DNA of 64,000 nucleotides, taken from Liolophura sinensis (Eukaryota; Mollusca; Polyplacophora; Chitonida; Chitonidae). The stretch lies in NCBI RefSeq assembly GCF_032854445.1, contig NC_088302.1, positions 18,409,338 to 18,473,337 on the forward strand, in the 5' to 3' direction. Made by a program: the position numbers and the translations under genes. Positions 1 through 17,300 of this stretch are shown in pieces. The notes beneath the pieces were generated by a model. That model did no database searches. It was not told the DNA's origin and saw nothing but the letters and a program-made list of their open reading frames with translations. The stretch's first letter is position 1, and each line of letters begins with the position of its first letter.

Positions 1-95
1 GTGTTTTACGCCGTACTCAAGAATATTTCACTTATACGACAGCTGCCAGCATTATGCTGGGAGGAAACCAAGCAGAGCCCTGGGAGAACCCATAA
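1..95 (-). repeat. SINE fragment (3' body)
   Basis: The window opens inside a minus-oriented copy of the common tRNA-derived SINE: GTGTTTTACGCCGTACTCAA, then the CTTATACGAC block and the GGGAGGAAACC region. Confidence 0.85.
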
Positions 96-330
96 TAGAT
101 GAGACTTTACATGATGTCTTTGTCCGAGTCAAGAGTTTATTTTTGATGTCGTTATGTCGACTATACTATACTATACTGAGCCATGTCGAACAAAATGGAG
201 ATGAAATATACCTGGACTAAAAATCTGTGAGTATCATTCCATAAAACACTCAAACACGGCACCTGGAAATTTCAGCTTTGTAGTTTCTGGTGAAAACTGA
301 AACTGGTGAAATGCTAATGAAGGTCTAACA

Positions 331-553
331 TGGTCCTTCGTTGGCTGAATTGTCTAAAGCGTTCCACTCAGCGCAAGGGCTCTTTTCCCGTAAATGGGGT
401 CGCGAGTTCGAATCTATTGCCCGCCAGTTCGAGGTTTTCATGGTAGAATATTTCTCCAAGTGTTGTCTGGTTTACTTTACACATGTAAATGACCGACATC
501 ACTCACAGATGTTTAAATGAAATATTCTCGAGAATAAGGTGGTATAAACCTCA
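331..553 (+). repeat. tRNA-derived SINE, divergent variant
   Basis: A head with an A-box-like GGCTGAATTGTCTAAAGCG and a B-box-like GGTCGCGAGTTCGAATC is followed by a body that ends in GTTTAAATGAAATATTCTCG, a diverged form of the common SINE core. No tail or flanking duplication was identified. The body is too divergent to be a functional tRNA. Confidence 0.55.
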
Positions 554-1309
554 ATGACGGCGAGGATGTTCAGAATATCATAAAACATAAGGATTTCCTC
601 CTGAAAAGCTTTGGTGCGTGCTTATTGTTGTTTATAAATAAGGTGACGCTACAAACTTCTTCAAAGAGTACAAAGTGCTAAAATAAGACGGAGAGTACCT
701 ATATTCAGGCGAACCGACCAATAAAAACAAGCTGTGGATGAGCATCTCCAAGGGCAGAGGGATGGAGAGAAAGGATGAGGAGAGGAATGGGGGAATGGGG
801 GAGTGGGGACGGACAAGTGACTACATCACTTACTCAGGCGAGAGGAATGCAGGGATTGGGCGAGTCCATTCCGTGTCTTGGTAGGAACGATTGATCTGCA
901 TATACCGTTACGCAGAAACGTGCGGCTAAGCACTCTCAAAATGTTAAACAAAGAATATACTGTACCCTGTTGAACATGCGAACGTTATATTTACTCTTAT
1001 GCAATTAGCATCACGTGAAGAAATCGACGGAGACGTAACAACAAGTAGTTATATCGTGTCACAACCATTAATGACAATCCTGAGATAATTAAATTTATGT
1101 ACACCTAGCAATAGTTCCAAATTTCCCACCGAAACACTATCACTGTACTGAAGACTTGGTTAAATTGGACATAAATAAATAAAAAAAACAACGTGAGCAA
1201 AATCAGAAAATCAGTTTCGTCATGTATTTGGGGTTGTCTGACATGCACGCGATGATCTACTACAAGAGCTGGTGAACTAAAGATAGTCGCTTGAAAGGAA
1301 ACAGCTAAA
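554..1309 (+). other. Upstream region of gene A
   Basis: A purine-rich tract near 755-850 (repeated GGGGGAATGGGGGAGTGG-like) and AT-rich sequence lie before the ATG. The promoter of gene A is presumably here, but no TATA box or other defined element is clear. Confidence 0.3.
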
Positions 1310-4300
1310 ATGTCGGCTGCACAGGGTCCGAATTACGCTATGGAAAGCTGGGACGACGTGAAGAACAAAGTGGTGAAAATCAAATCGGACCTAGAAGCGA
1401 CGAAAGATGAGAAATTCGAGTTACAAGACGAACTAAAGACGGTACGGGGACAGGCGGAGCAGGTGAGACGCCATTTTTGTGTTCAAACTGTATATCTATA
1501 TATTCAGATCATAAGCTCATTAGTTGATCTACTTAGGCGTAGCGCGATATCATCAGCAGTGCAGAGGCAAACGTATACATATATGCACCAGGAACGATGG
1601 CAAAGTATATCAACAGGTAGAATGATGCCACTTTACTAGCTCAGTATTCCACGTATGGTGGAGAACCCGTTTTCCACTGAACTACATCGGCCTTCGTTTC
1701 CTTTAACAATTCGCGAACAAGATTCGGAAACTGTTTCGGATATGACCTATCTATAGTAATTACACAGGTAGTATAATTCTTCTTGTTCGACAGTGAGACT
1801 GATAAAGCTTTAACTTTGACAACACGTACCAGATGGTAGCAGTCCGTGATTATTTACCTCATATAAATGACATCGATTGATGAAGTGACTGACCCCGGGG
1901 ATCACGAAGCTATCTTAGACTTCGAAACAAAGGCAAAACTTCATTCATTAAATATGGTATGTTCCTCTGCGTTATTTTAGCTGAAATTTGTTACACAATA
2001 ACTTACCCAGAATTTACGTTTTCAAAGTAAACTTTTGAGCTTGTAATATATGAAACAACAATTTTAAAGTGATTTGAAGTTTTGACTTGAGTATAAGGTC
2101 GCTTTATGATACCGGGGCCAGGTGTTCAATGGAGTCCTCGAGAACATTTCACTTATACGACGACGGTGAGCCCAACAAACAGTGGAATAAAGGGCACGTA
2201 CAAATTCCTTGCGGAGGTCAGGTTTGAACCCGCACCTTGTGTGTCCGGGCTATTGAAAGACAACCACATTCAAACTATACAGGGCACGGCCTGCCTTCAA
2301 CCGATTGAAAGGAAACAACAGGATTCCTGATGTATGGATATGCGTGCATACATCCAGAAACAAACGAAATTAACATCTAGGTTTATATAATTTGCATATA
2401 GAGTAGAGTGTGCATATTTTCATTATCTCGATTATTATTAAATGTTCTTCATATAATTTGTCATGAGCTGATGACAAGCATGACATAACACTGTATGTCT
2501 TCATATTCTGTTCTCAGAGTACGCGTACGTATGTATACCTCGTTCTTCATTGGGAATGAATCAATTTATTGAGAGACAAAAATAGACAGATGTGCTAAAA
2601 CAAGAGAAAGATTTATGTTTAGTTAGTTGGTTAGTTAGTTAGTTAGTTAGTTAGTTAATTAGTTAGTTTGTTTATTTAGTTAGTTAGTTGTTTATTTATT
2701 TATTTAGTTCTTTGGTTATTTAGTAAGTAAGTTGGTCATTTAGTTTGTTATTTTCACTAGCAAGACGACGGACATTTTTTATAAATTTATGCAGATCCAA
2801 TTAGTCAGGCAAAATAGGAAACAGGAGAACATTAGGCTTCACCTGGATATTTCTTTCCCATGCGGCTAATGAATATGCTAAACCAAGGCCCTTCAGCTAA
2901 TAATAATACATATTCATTTCGTACAGCCACACATTCGAGAATTTTATAACTATATTTAACTACAAAATGTTCCTAAATTGGGAGCTAAACGTGGCTGAGT
3001 GGTAACGTTCGTGTCATCAACAATTAGCCACCCCTATAGGGAGCGTTCAATCCCTGCCATGGACATGGAATTAAGGGGATTCCCCCTCACTCCTCAAAGA
3101 AAGTGACTTACACCGGTTTTCTCCACATCCTAAAGTTAAAGGACATTGAGCCAGTGAACACTTCCTCCATATAGTATTAAAAAATAATAAATAAATAAAT
3201 AAATGAATAAATATGCCTGCTTAGTATTGTCATCTTCATCAAAATGTAAGCACACACACCTAATGAATGCTCTTCGTATGAAGTAAAACCCCAAGCATAC
3301 ATACTTACATACTACATCATACTACATCACCTTATTTGATGTTATATTACAGGTAACAGTGAAGCATGAGTACGGCATTAGACAAATCGACAGACTCGAG
3401 TACCAAGTCAACCAACTCCAAGGTATATATTCATGGATAAGCTAATATCAAAACAGATGGACTTCGTGGCCAAAGAAGTTCAGTTGATTCTGACTTCATA
3501 CCCGGTCTTACGTCAGAAGGTCTCTCAGCAACTTCCGGATGGTCATGGGTTTCCCTCTTCCCCTGCCCTGTTTTCACTCACCATAAATATTCTTGGGTAG
3601 GGTGTAAAACACTAATCAAATAAATAAATAAATATCAATTAAACTAAAATTAAGTTGTCCCAAACCTGAAAAGTTATGGATCGAATACAGAAATTGATTG
3701 TTTTATTTATTGTTCGATTTTTAATCAGCACTGTATAGAATTATTTGCTTTAGACTGTGGGCGATGAACCTGTGATACGTTTACATTCATAACACTCACT
3801 ATAGAGGTGTTTCATTCATGGTCCAGAAGCAAACGTTAAAAACCTGTGTAAAATATCAACTGATTGGGGTAAAAAAACACACTTGTCGTTAACAGATTTA
3901 AACAGATCTCTTGGGATGAAAAAAAAAACCTGGATGCGTAAAACAGCAACCGGTTCTACTTATGATTAAGTCTTTATGAAACTTTTGAATATAATAGTTT
4001 ACATATTTTCTCTTGTCTTACAGGTGAAGTCCATGATCTTCGAAATGACAAAAACCGAATGTCCAGTGAACTTGACTGTCGCAAAGAGGAGAACGAGAAG
4101 TTAACCGCCCAATTAGAGCTGGCGAAAGATGCAATGGCTGAGCTTCAGGAAGCCAACGACGATAGGCGGCGACAACAACAACAGATCAGCACCATGACAA
4201 CGGAACAGGAAGTGCTGCAGACGAGTTTAGATCGATCTAATGAGGAGAGGGGCCGTCTTGAGGACAGTTTGGAAGAACTCCAGACAAAATGTAATGCATT

Positions 4301-4472
4301 ACAGCAGGAGTTAGACAAATCGAAGGACGATATTGCTAGACTGCAAAGAGAGTTGGAGATTGCAGAGACGGAGAGAGGCAAGCTATGGGAGAGACTCGAG
4401 AAAGAACAAAATCTTCAAGCCAAAATGGTGGATGACATGATGGCCACAGCGGAGGAGCTCTGTAACTTGTAA
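1310..4472 (+). CDS. Gene A: tropomyosin-derived coiled-coil protein, 223 aa, three exons
   Basis: Exons are 1310-1462 (51 codons, phase-0 donor CAG|gtgaga), 3353-3422 (70 nt, ends phase 1) and 4024-4472 (449 nt, stop TAA), all with GT-AG borders and T-rich acceptors. The first exon begins MSAAQGPNYAMESW; its last 38 residues (WDDVKNKVVKIKSDLEATKD onward) have the length and heptad pattern of tropomyosin exon 1. The 70-nt exon matches tropomyosin exon 8 in length and phase. The last exon is a continuous Glu/Lys/Gln/Leu-rich coiled coil containing ERGKLWERLEKEQ and ending MMATAEELCNL. There is no signal peptide or membrane segment, so the protein should be a cytoplasmic rod, probably a dimer. 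Exon 3 has exactly the length of exon 3 in gene C. It is not a recognised named gene. The exon structure is well supported; the function (perhaps actin or filament binding, by descent) is inferred. Confidence 0.82.
2120..2290 (-). repeat. Diverged SINE-related repeat
   Basis: Carries GAACATTTCACTTATACGAC, then an AACAAATTCC-like stretch and GGTTTGAACCCGCACC. The same order recurs at 25775-25925, so both belong to one family with a tRNA-like B-box end on the minus strand. Confidence 0.45.
2622..2760. repeat. TTAG/TTAT simple repeat
   Basis: Imperfect tetranucleotide repeat (TTAG)n passing into (TTTA)n and back within intron 1 of gene A. Confidence 0.8.
2988..3205 (+). repeat. tRNA-headed SINE-like repeat with (AATA)n tail
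   Basis: GTGGCTGAGTGGTAACG resembles an A box and GAGCGTTCAATCCCTGCC a B box. The body continues to an AATAAATAAATAAATG tail. The anticodon arm region is not tRNA-like. Confidence 0.5.
3515..3634 (+). repeat. SINE, 3' part
   Basis: A plus-oriented copy of the common SINE body: GGATGGTCATGGGTTTCC, ATATTCTTGGGTAGGG, GTAAAACACTAATCAAAT and an (AATA)n tail, in intron 2 of gene A. Confidence 0.75.
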
Positions 4473-7018
4473 AACATTCAATGGTCATATTTCGGAACGG
4501 ACTTACAACATGTTCAAAAAATGTATCCATTCTTTATGTGCAAGCATAGGCGTTTATAATTATCTTAATCACTAGGACGTGACGAAGAAAGAATGTAAAT
4601 TAAATGTGGAAAATTTGGGCTTGATAGGCGATATCTGTCTGCTGTATATTGAGTCTGAGCATCAAAGATAAATGAATTTAATGATATATACTTTACTCTG
4701 TTAAAAATGGAAAAGTCAGAATAATGAACGGAAAACAGTTGTGAAAAAATGATATATGTACAAGCCTGTAAGGTTTGATATCAAAGACGTTTTGTTTTAT
4801 TCAAGCGTCTTCAAGTGTGCGATAGCGTAAATGGCGAATATATTGTGTTTACGTGCATGAGTTCATTTATTAAAAAGCATTTGTTGTAATTTGTAAGAAA
4901 AAGGGTTATGAACAGAGTACATACTTCGCTGTATATCATTTGTGTTTAAAAAGGCATAATGTGTTATGCACACTTTGTTAATGACTTCCAGCAAATAGCA
5001 CATGCCTAGCCACCTGTATAGGTTTAGAACACAACTCGCGATAACCGAGCAGAACTATATGATTTCTGGAACAAATCGGATTTACTCATCACGCAAGTTT
5101 TTCTAGCTGAGGTTTTACTTTAGCTAATATAAACCGCAATAATTTACCTAGCAATACGATATAAGTCTATCACCACTGCTCGTATAAGTAGCACGTATAT
5201 ACATGTAGATACAAACACACCGATGCTTATGCATCCTCATACCATGCATAGGTAAAACGGAGTTATGGATAAGACTATCAAATACAAGAACGTGCGGGAT
5301 CCTGAACGGTATGTCCTTATCTAACAAGATTTATTTATTTATTTATTTGGTGTTTTACGCCGTACTCAAGAATATTTCACTTATACGACGGCGGCCAGCA
5401 CTATGGTGGGTGGAAAGCGGGCAGAGCCCGTGGGAAACCCACGACCATCCGGAGAGGAATCCAGCATGAGCTGAATTTGAACTCACAGCGATCGCATTGG
5501 TGAGAGACTCCTGGGTCATTACGCTACGCTAGCGCGCTAACCAACTGAGCCACGGAGGCCCCGTTATCTAACAAGAGTGTTGTCTTCATGATATATTGGT
5601 TGTCTTCATTATATATATCTCGCCTTGTAGCATTTGTTAGATCCTGCGTGTTCTGTGACAATTTCAATCAACGTCATATGTTATTACTGCAAAAACTAGT
5701 GACAAGGTTATTCCATCAAACGCGACGCATAGATTAATATCCATGAAACATGGAATAAAGACGCGTTTGGTAATCCTCAGCAAACGACTTTTTGAATTAA
5801 AGATTTTCCAAATTTCTTCTCCATGCCACGTTTGAATGTGTAGTTAATTTAAAATCAGTCAGGGTCTAGGCATCGTAACAGACATTCGTATGCCATTCGT
5901 AAACTAGTAAGGACATTTCAGCGCCTTCTAAAGCTGAACTTTTATCAAGGTACAACAAAATTTAGGCGGAGTTTTTAGAAGTATTTCATTTATTAAACAA
6001 TAGCCTAATCACAGGTTCACCTCAAAACTGGCCCAGTTGATGTTAATGTAATGATCCCGCATGCATGAACGAAAAGATTTCGTAGCCATGTGTATGCGAT
6101 CGCTTCTCGATCAGTTATCCAATCAATAAATAAATCAACGATTCTGATAAAAACCATCAAAAAACTCAACCACGGCCTACATTGTCGCAGACAAAAACAG
6201 TTTATCTTACTACTGTGTATGTTAAAAAAATTTTATGTAAAGGAATTTAAATGTGCAAACAGTATGACTAATTGCAGCTTGCATTCTTAATTTCCGGACG
6301 GGGGGTTTCATTCCATTCACGCGCTTCCGTAAAAACCATAGCAACGTGCGAAACTGATACCCAACCAAAATGTACTTTGCTCTTTACCCGCCACATGAAC
6401 ACCTTTTGAGATAAACCTACGCCACGTGTCTAACAATACGTCTGCCTGACTCAACCTGTGTACATAGCCTTACTTCCAACTGGTTCTCATCAGGCCATAC
6501 AGTCTACCAAACCAAACAACTACAGTCTAGTTTCGGAAACTTAAGAATATACGTAAAACGTTATACGTTTTTCTCGCACGCGACTCACAGCGGTTTGGCC
6601 TACATTCTTTCCCTTTCCCCTATTACATACTGCATACAAACATGCATTATTTTCTAGGGTAGGATCACAAAAGTTTGCAGACAAGGGTGGAAACTCTTTC
6701 TCTCAACCCTGTAGCCCACAGTGCAGCTGTAATCCTCGTTAGGGCTCATCTGTTGTTGTTTATTTATATTGCACACTTTGCCATCGGTGACTTTGGACTC
6801 GCGTGTTCAGGATTGCCGACCCCGTGGTTCGCTCGCGCCACCGATCAAGTACCTGTTGCTGGAGTAGACTGAACTGGTATCGGTGGGCTTTTACTGGGAT
6901 TATCAGGGATTATCTCCCAACAATGCGTTAGGATAATGGCCACAAGAATTCCACATTTGAGGTGATGACATGCTACAAAGCAGGATGACTATGCCATTCG
7001 TCTGCACAGAAGCTGCTC
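4473..7018. other. Gene A 3' UTR and intergenic region
   Basis: AT-rich sequence follows the gene A stop. An ATTAAA lies near 4599 but no canonical AATAAA occurs close by. A full-length SINE with target-site duplication sits at 5330-5563. The rest, up to the gene B start, shows no recognised gene. Confidence 0.5.
5330..5563 (-). mobile_element. Full-length tRNA-derived SINE with perfect 13-bp target duplication
   Basis: The minus-oriented element runs from the (TTTA)n tail through the core (GTACTCAAGAATATTTCACT) to the tRNA-like head ending CAACTGAGCCACGGAGGCCC. It is flanked by TTATCTAACAAGA at 5317-5329 and 5564-5576, which marks a fairly recent target-primed insertion. The conserved body resembles SINEs with a shared central domain known from molluscs (from memory, not checked). 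Confidence 0.92.
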
Positions 7019-11932
<4,914 letters not shown>

Positions 11933-14351
11933 AATGTATTCGTTGTAGTTTATTGGCAGTTTCAATTTTATCATGACGTCATATCCACAATGCGCACATG
12001 CGCCATGCATAGTCTGACAAAGTGGATGACATCACTAGATCCCATTAGTCATCAAGTTCTGTACCTACCTCTGAGCAAAGTGGGAAATGTGATATAATCG
12101 ACATTCTTTATAGACCGACGTCGTATGAGTTGTGGAAAAACGAGGTTTACAAAACACCTGGACATATGTTAAAGATGGCTACCTATTCGCGATGGAGAAA
12201 TTTTGTCCTAATTTACGCAATGGTTCTTTAGCAGTATGATAATTGGCAAATGGTCAAGCATATTACCGGTGAAATCCGGTAACATTCGTTTTACCATTTT
12301 ATCTCAGGAAGAGCTTTATTCTGACTGTTCATCTTGTTGCTTCAGGAGAAGCAACATAATGGCTTAAATAGGACTAGGTAAAAAAATTGCGGTGATGATA
12401 TTTATTAATTTATTAGACAAAACTATATCAGTGCCTTTATTGCATGAGGTGTGTATCAAATGTAACTCTATGGTTTGTCCAGGGGCTGTCAAGGTGGTCG
12501 TCACTGAGCTCTGTTTCCTCCACCAAAAAACCTTGCCGCTGTTTTAAAAGTTGCCGTAAATCATAATACATTCTTAAAGTTTAGAGTTCGTTACGCTCAA
12601 AATCTTCTTTTTAACACCTTTCAATGCCGGGATATGAAAGAGGGCCATCTGGTAAAGGGAGATTATAATGTTAGTTCTGGAACAGGCTTACGCTTGTTGC
12701 TTATCTTTGAACCATGTACAACCAGGTGTGTTACTTATGTCGTGTTGGAATGTACATGTTTATTTTTGTATGACGAAAGCTGAGTGATAAAATATGTAAA
12801 ACGTGTTTTCTGTAAAAGTCTTTCTTATTTCTTTCGACTTTTCAATAGAAAAGATCGTTTTAAAAAGAAGTTTGACAAGAATATGCACAAATGGACATAT
12901 GTTTTATGATAACTTGTCAATTAAATATCATATTCGTTAAGAATATTCCACAGTTACAATGAGCGTGAGGAAACATAATCCTGAACATTGTATTATCCTG
13001 AATAGAAAAACTTTGCCTTAGAGCAGCTCGCTTAATGGTGCAGACTTGCTGTGTATGTAGTAAAATGTCTCAGCAGCCAAGCTGCCTATCAAAGCTGCGA
13101 TGTTCGTCAGCTCAGCCCGGTTGCGGTAGTGAAACCGGATCCCTCTCTGCCAAAATTAGAGCCGGCTTCTCCAGCAAACACTTCCAGGTTGTGCAGACCT
13201 GGATCTCGGTCGTGGTGTCCTAAATTTGGAATTAATGGTAATTCCCGAATCTTCACCTGAGCTCAGACCTCGATTACCTCTATCACACTGATACATGGTC
13301 TCTCCTCTTCGCGGTGGGAAGCTGGGCAATAGATCTTGGCAATTCTAGATAATTGGTCATGATGACTATACGCCAAACTATCTACACTCGCGAAATTACC
13401 TTCTTTGCTGATATATAACACCTCAATATCATAATTAAGGCTAAGTAATGTTCCTTGAAAGCAAGCAAATGTCAAAAGATATTTTTTACTTCTATACTGT
13501 TCTGTATAACTCGCCTTTCATAAAGGATGGCCGATTTCGATCTTGACTCAGCGATCTATATATATATGTGATAGGTAAATAGCATAGAGATGAGCACAAT
13601 ATGTTTCTTTGTAAACATTGCAAGGTAAAGTTTAGGCCTTTGCTTAGGGGTCATCAGAGAATTGCTTCCACCTGTTTGTGCCTGCAAAACGAGCTGTTCT
13701 AACTGCCACTGTGAAAATACCATCGCGGGCTACGGGGAATATGCAGATAGTATGACGGTAACCCTTTCAGGGTCTAGTGAGAGATGAAACACGGTGAGGA
13801 TAGCTGTTGCCAATATGGTGTACAGGTACTAAATATATCGTGTGTTCCTTGGATTAAGTGTTGCTTGGCGGTTAGAGTGTTAACCCAGTTACGAACACCA
13901 GACGCCGGCATGATGGAATGGGCGCATAGGTAGGGAAGGCGTTAGCAGCTAACGGTCTTCTGTAGTCTTCTGTTTTCTTCTGTACACTGGTAGTGAGGTT
14001 TTGGCACCGGTTTGGGGCTCGTCCAAGGCTGGGCAGCGTAGGCAGTGTCCTTGGCCCACGTATACATCACGCTGTGCCCGGTACCTGTCGACGAAGCGTG
14101 TTTCATTGCCCGACAGTTTACTGATTATTTTTCCGTGTGCGGCTTCTCGGGGCCTCTTCGCAGTTTCCATGTGTTTGAGATAGTTGAAGTATTTCGTTTC
14201 GAGGGACACCCGCTCGCGGCGAGAACCCGCTCTTCAACTCGGCGGTGTTTTGCAATATCTGGAGGGAGGAGTTTTCGCTTTTGACTGAAACTCTCAGCTT
14301 TGTGAGTTAAACTGTGCAAAAAGGAACGCAGACAGAAAATTGCCCACCACA
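11933..14351. other. Gene B 3' region, intergenic DNA and gene C leader
   Basis: A copy of a dispersed repeat family lies at 12226-12440. From about 13990 the sequence is less AT-rich and has CpGs, consistent with the promoter and 5' leader of gene C; a TTG CCC ACC ACA precedes its ATG in frame. No other gene was recognised. Confidence 0.4.
12226..12440 (+). repeat. Dispersed repeat family X, copy 1
   Basis: Shares with the copies at 24584, 34245 and 47800 the ordered blocks TTGGCAAATGGTCA, TTTATCTCAG, a TTTATTCT-CTGTTCAT block and GCGGTGATGAT. No coding capacity and no tRNA-like boxes were seen. Confidence 0.5.
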
Positions 14352-17300
14352 ATGGCTGGACGCAAAGGCGCATACAGTATTCTAAAGGGAATGAACATGA
14401 GTGTGCCGGGAGCGATGCATGCGGCCGATACGGCATCAGGCCAGCAGACTAGTACAGGCGTGCCCCAAAGTACACCGATCAAGGTTACGTCATCAATACG
14501 GTTACAGCCTGCCAAATCCACATCAGGAATTCAGCTACAACAAGTATCAGCTCCCCAAGGAGAAGGACAGTTCCAGAATTTGGGATCCAGTATAAGGGCA
14601 CAGGTGCCGGATCAAACTTCCGCAAATATGTCCTCGCAAAAAGTTACTAAAATTTCTGTACAGCATCAGAAGTCTGGGCAAAGCAGGGTGCAACAGTCGA
14701 CACCACAGTTTCAGCAGTCTACACCACAGTTTCAGCAGTCGACACCACAGTATCAACAATATACACCACAATTTCAGTCGTCTCCGCAACAGTTTCAACA
14801 GTCCACGCCTCAGTATCAACAACCTGCATCCCAGTTTCAACAGCCAACTCAGCTTACACAATCCTCCAAGGGCACTCCTGTACAGATCCAACGACAATCA
14901 GCCATTCATCAAAGGACTAGTCAGATGCAGTCAAATGTGGTGCCTAATCAGTACCAGCCAGTCCATCAACAACAACAGCCACAAACGACAACAGTCAGGC
15001 TCCAACAAAGCAATCAACAATCAACTGGTTATCCAAACCAACTTTTGGGCCAACAGGAACTAGGCTGGGGACATGTAGAATTCGAGCCGGTAAAACAACA
15101 ACCAAGACAAAGGCGAACACGACAACAGCAGGCGCAGCCTCAACAGCAAGCTTCAAATTTTCAACGCGACTCCGGTGAAACTGATTTCAGTTTCCCTCCC
15201 GTATCGAGCCTTTCAAAGCAGTTTCAGGAAGGTAAACCAACACCAATACATTACGATAACGAAGCAGCAAGTGATCAAGACTACATCGGGTCACAACAAC
15301 AACAACAGTTTCAGCCAAGCCCTTCATTTGGATCCCAGTATTCACAACCAACAGCGGTAGATGGTCCGAAACCTTCTAGACAGCAACCTAAACAGAAATG
15401 GCAACCAAAGCAGCAATCATCAGAGCCAACATTTGGAACCCAGTACACAGCTGCTAGTCCTAAAGTACAAAGATGGCAACCACCGCAGGCAACACAGCAA
15501 CCAACTTCTGAACCACAGAGTCAGCAGTATCAACCTTGGCAACAGCAGCAACAACAACAACCACAAAAACAGCCGTGGCAACAGCAACAACAGCAGCCTC
15601 CAGCAGCTCAGTCTTTTGGAACTCAGTTTACACCGGCTAGCCCAAAACCACAACGATGGCAACCAAAGCAAACAACGCAACAATCAACATCTGACACACC
15701 AAGTCAACAGTATAAGCCTTGGCAACAACAACAACAACAACAGCCCCAGCAGCAACCATGGCAACAACAGCAACCTTGGCAACAACAACAACAGCAGCAA
15801 CAACCTAAGAGTTCTTTTGGGACATCTTTTCAGCAAGAGCCGAAGCCGACGCCTTCATTTGGAAGTCAGTTTGGTCAACAAACCACCACTGGAAGTCCTA
15901 AACCTAAAAAACAACCATCCCAGCCTCAACCGGCGGTGCCATCATTTGGAACAGCATATGGCCAAGCGGCTGTGGTCAGCAGTCCTAAACCAAAACGTCA
16001 AGCGTCTCAACCACAGCCTGCTGTGCCATCGTTTGGAACTCAGTACGGCCAACCTTCTGTAGGTAGTCCTGCTGCCAGACGAACACCATCACAACCTCAG
16101 GCCGCAGTCCCATCATTTGGTACACAATACGGTAGTCCAAAGACGTCCCGGCCTACTTCATACGGAAGTCAGTATGATCAAGAAGGCGACCAAAGCCAAG
16201 TCCAACCAGCACAACAACAACAAACGCCATCATTTGGAACTGCGTACAGCGCTAGTCAGCAACCTGCCGCACCATCATTCGGAACACAGTTCACAGCCAA
16301 GGGAAAACCACCTGCAACATCAGAGAGCCCCAGATCCGTCCCCAGCCATCCAGCCGCACACGGAATTTATTACATGGACGCTGGGAAAACATCAGGTCAG
16401 TACGGCCAAGCAACAGGAGCGAAGAACGTGCAACAACAACAGCAACAACAACAAAAGACTAGTCAATTCCAGGGAGGCCAGTCATCTCAAGGCCAGTATA
16501 AACAGAACGTTACAGCACATAGTGACAAAGGACCAGCTGGAACTCGCCAAAGCCAGCAAACCAGCAGTGTTAGTTCCTCATTCGGAGTTCAGTTTGTACC
16601 AAAAGACGAGAGCAAAGCAAAATCGGAACTGGAGATGAAACGGAAACAGATTGTTCAGCAGCAAGATGTGGGTACCCAGTTGACCTTCGAGGACATCAAA
16701 AACCGCGTGGCCAAATTACGCACAGATTTGTTCAACTCACGAGACGAAAACCAAGAACTACAAGACGAGATGAGAAACCTTAACAACATCATGAGCGAGG
16801 TAAGAAATCCATGTATTCTGAGTGTTTCGTCATCATTTTAATACCTTACAGTTTCATAGATTTTACGTCGTTGTATTCCAGTAGTGTTTTAATACGGCAC
16901 GTTCCTATTTCACATTGCTACATTAACATGTTTCTATGTCATCATATTGTTACGTTAGCATGCTCTTGTGTCATTCTGTTGGTACGTCCGAATGTGTCTA
17001 TGTCATTATAATGGTATGTCAACATGCTTCTGTCTCATCCTTTTGGTGTTAGCATGTTTCTGTGTCATCATATTCGTACGTCAGCATGTTTTCGTGTCAT
17101 TATATTGCTACGTCAGCATGTTTCATTGTCATCATATTGCTTCATCAGCATGTTTCTGGGTCTTCCTGTTGACACGTCAGCATGTTTCTGTGTCATTCTA
17201 TTGATACGTCAATATGTTTCTATGTCATCCTATCTGTACGTCATTTTGTTTCTATGTCATCATATTGGTACGTCAGTATGTTTCTATGTCATCGTATTGC

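Larger units (their letters stand above)
1463..3352 (+). other. Intron 1 of gene A
   Basis: Contains a SINE-like fragment (2120-2290), a GTTA-type simple repeat (2620-2750) and a tRNA-headed repeat (2988-3205). No further exon was recognised. Confidence 0.6.

Noticed and set aside
15361-16062. 233-codon frame rich in Asn/Ser/His inside gene C
   Set aside because: Shadow of the CAA/CAG-rich coding exon in another frame.
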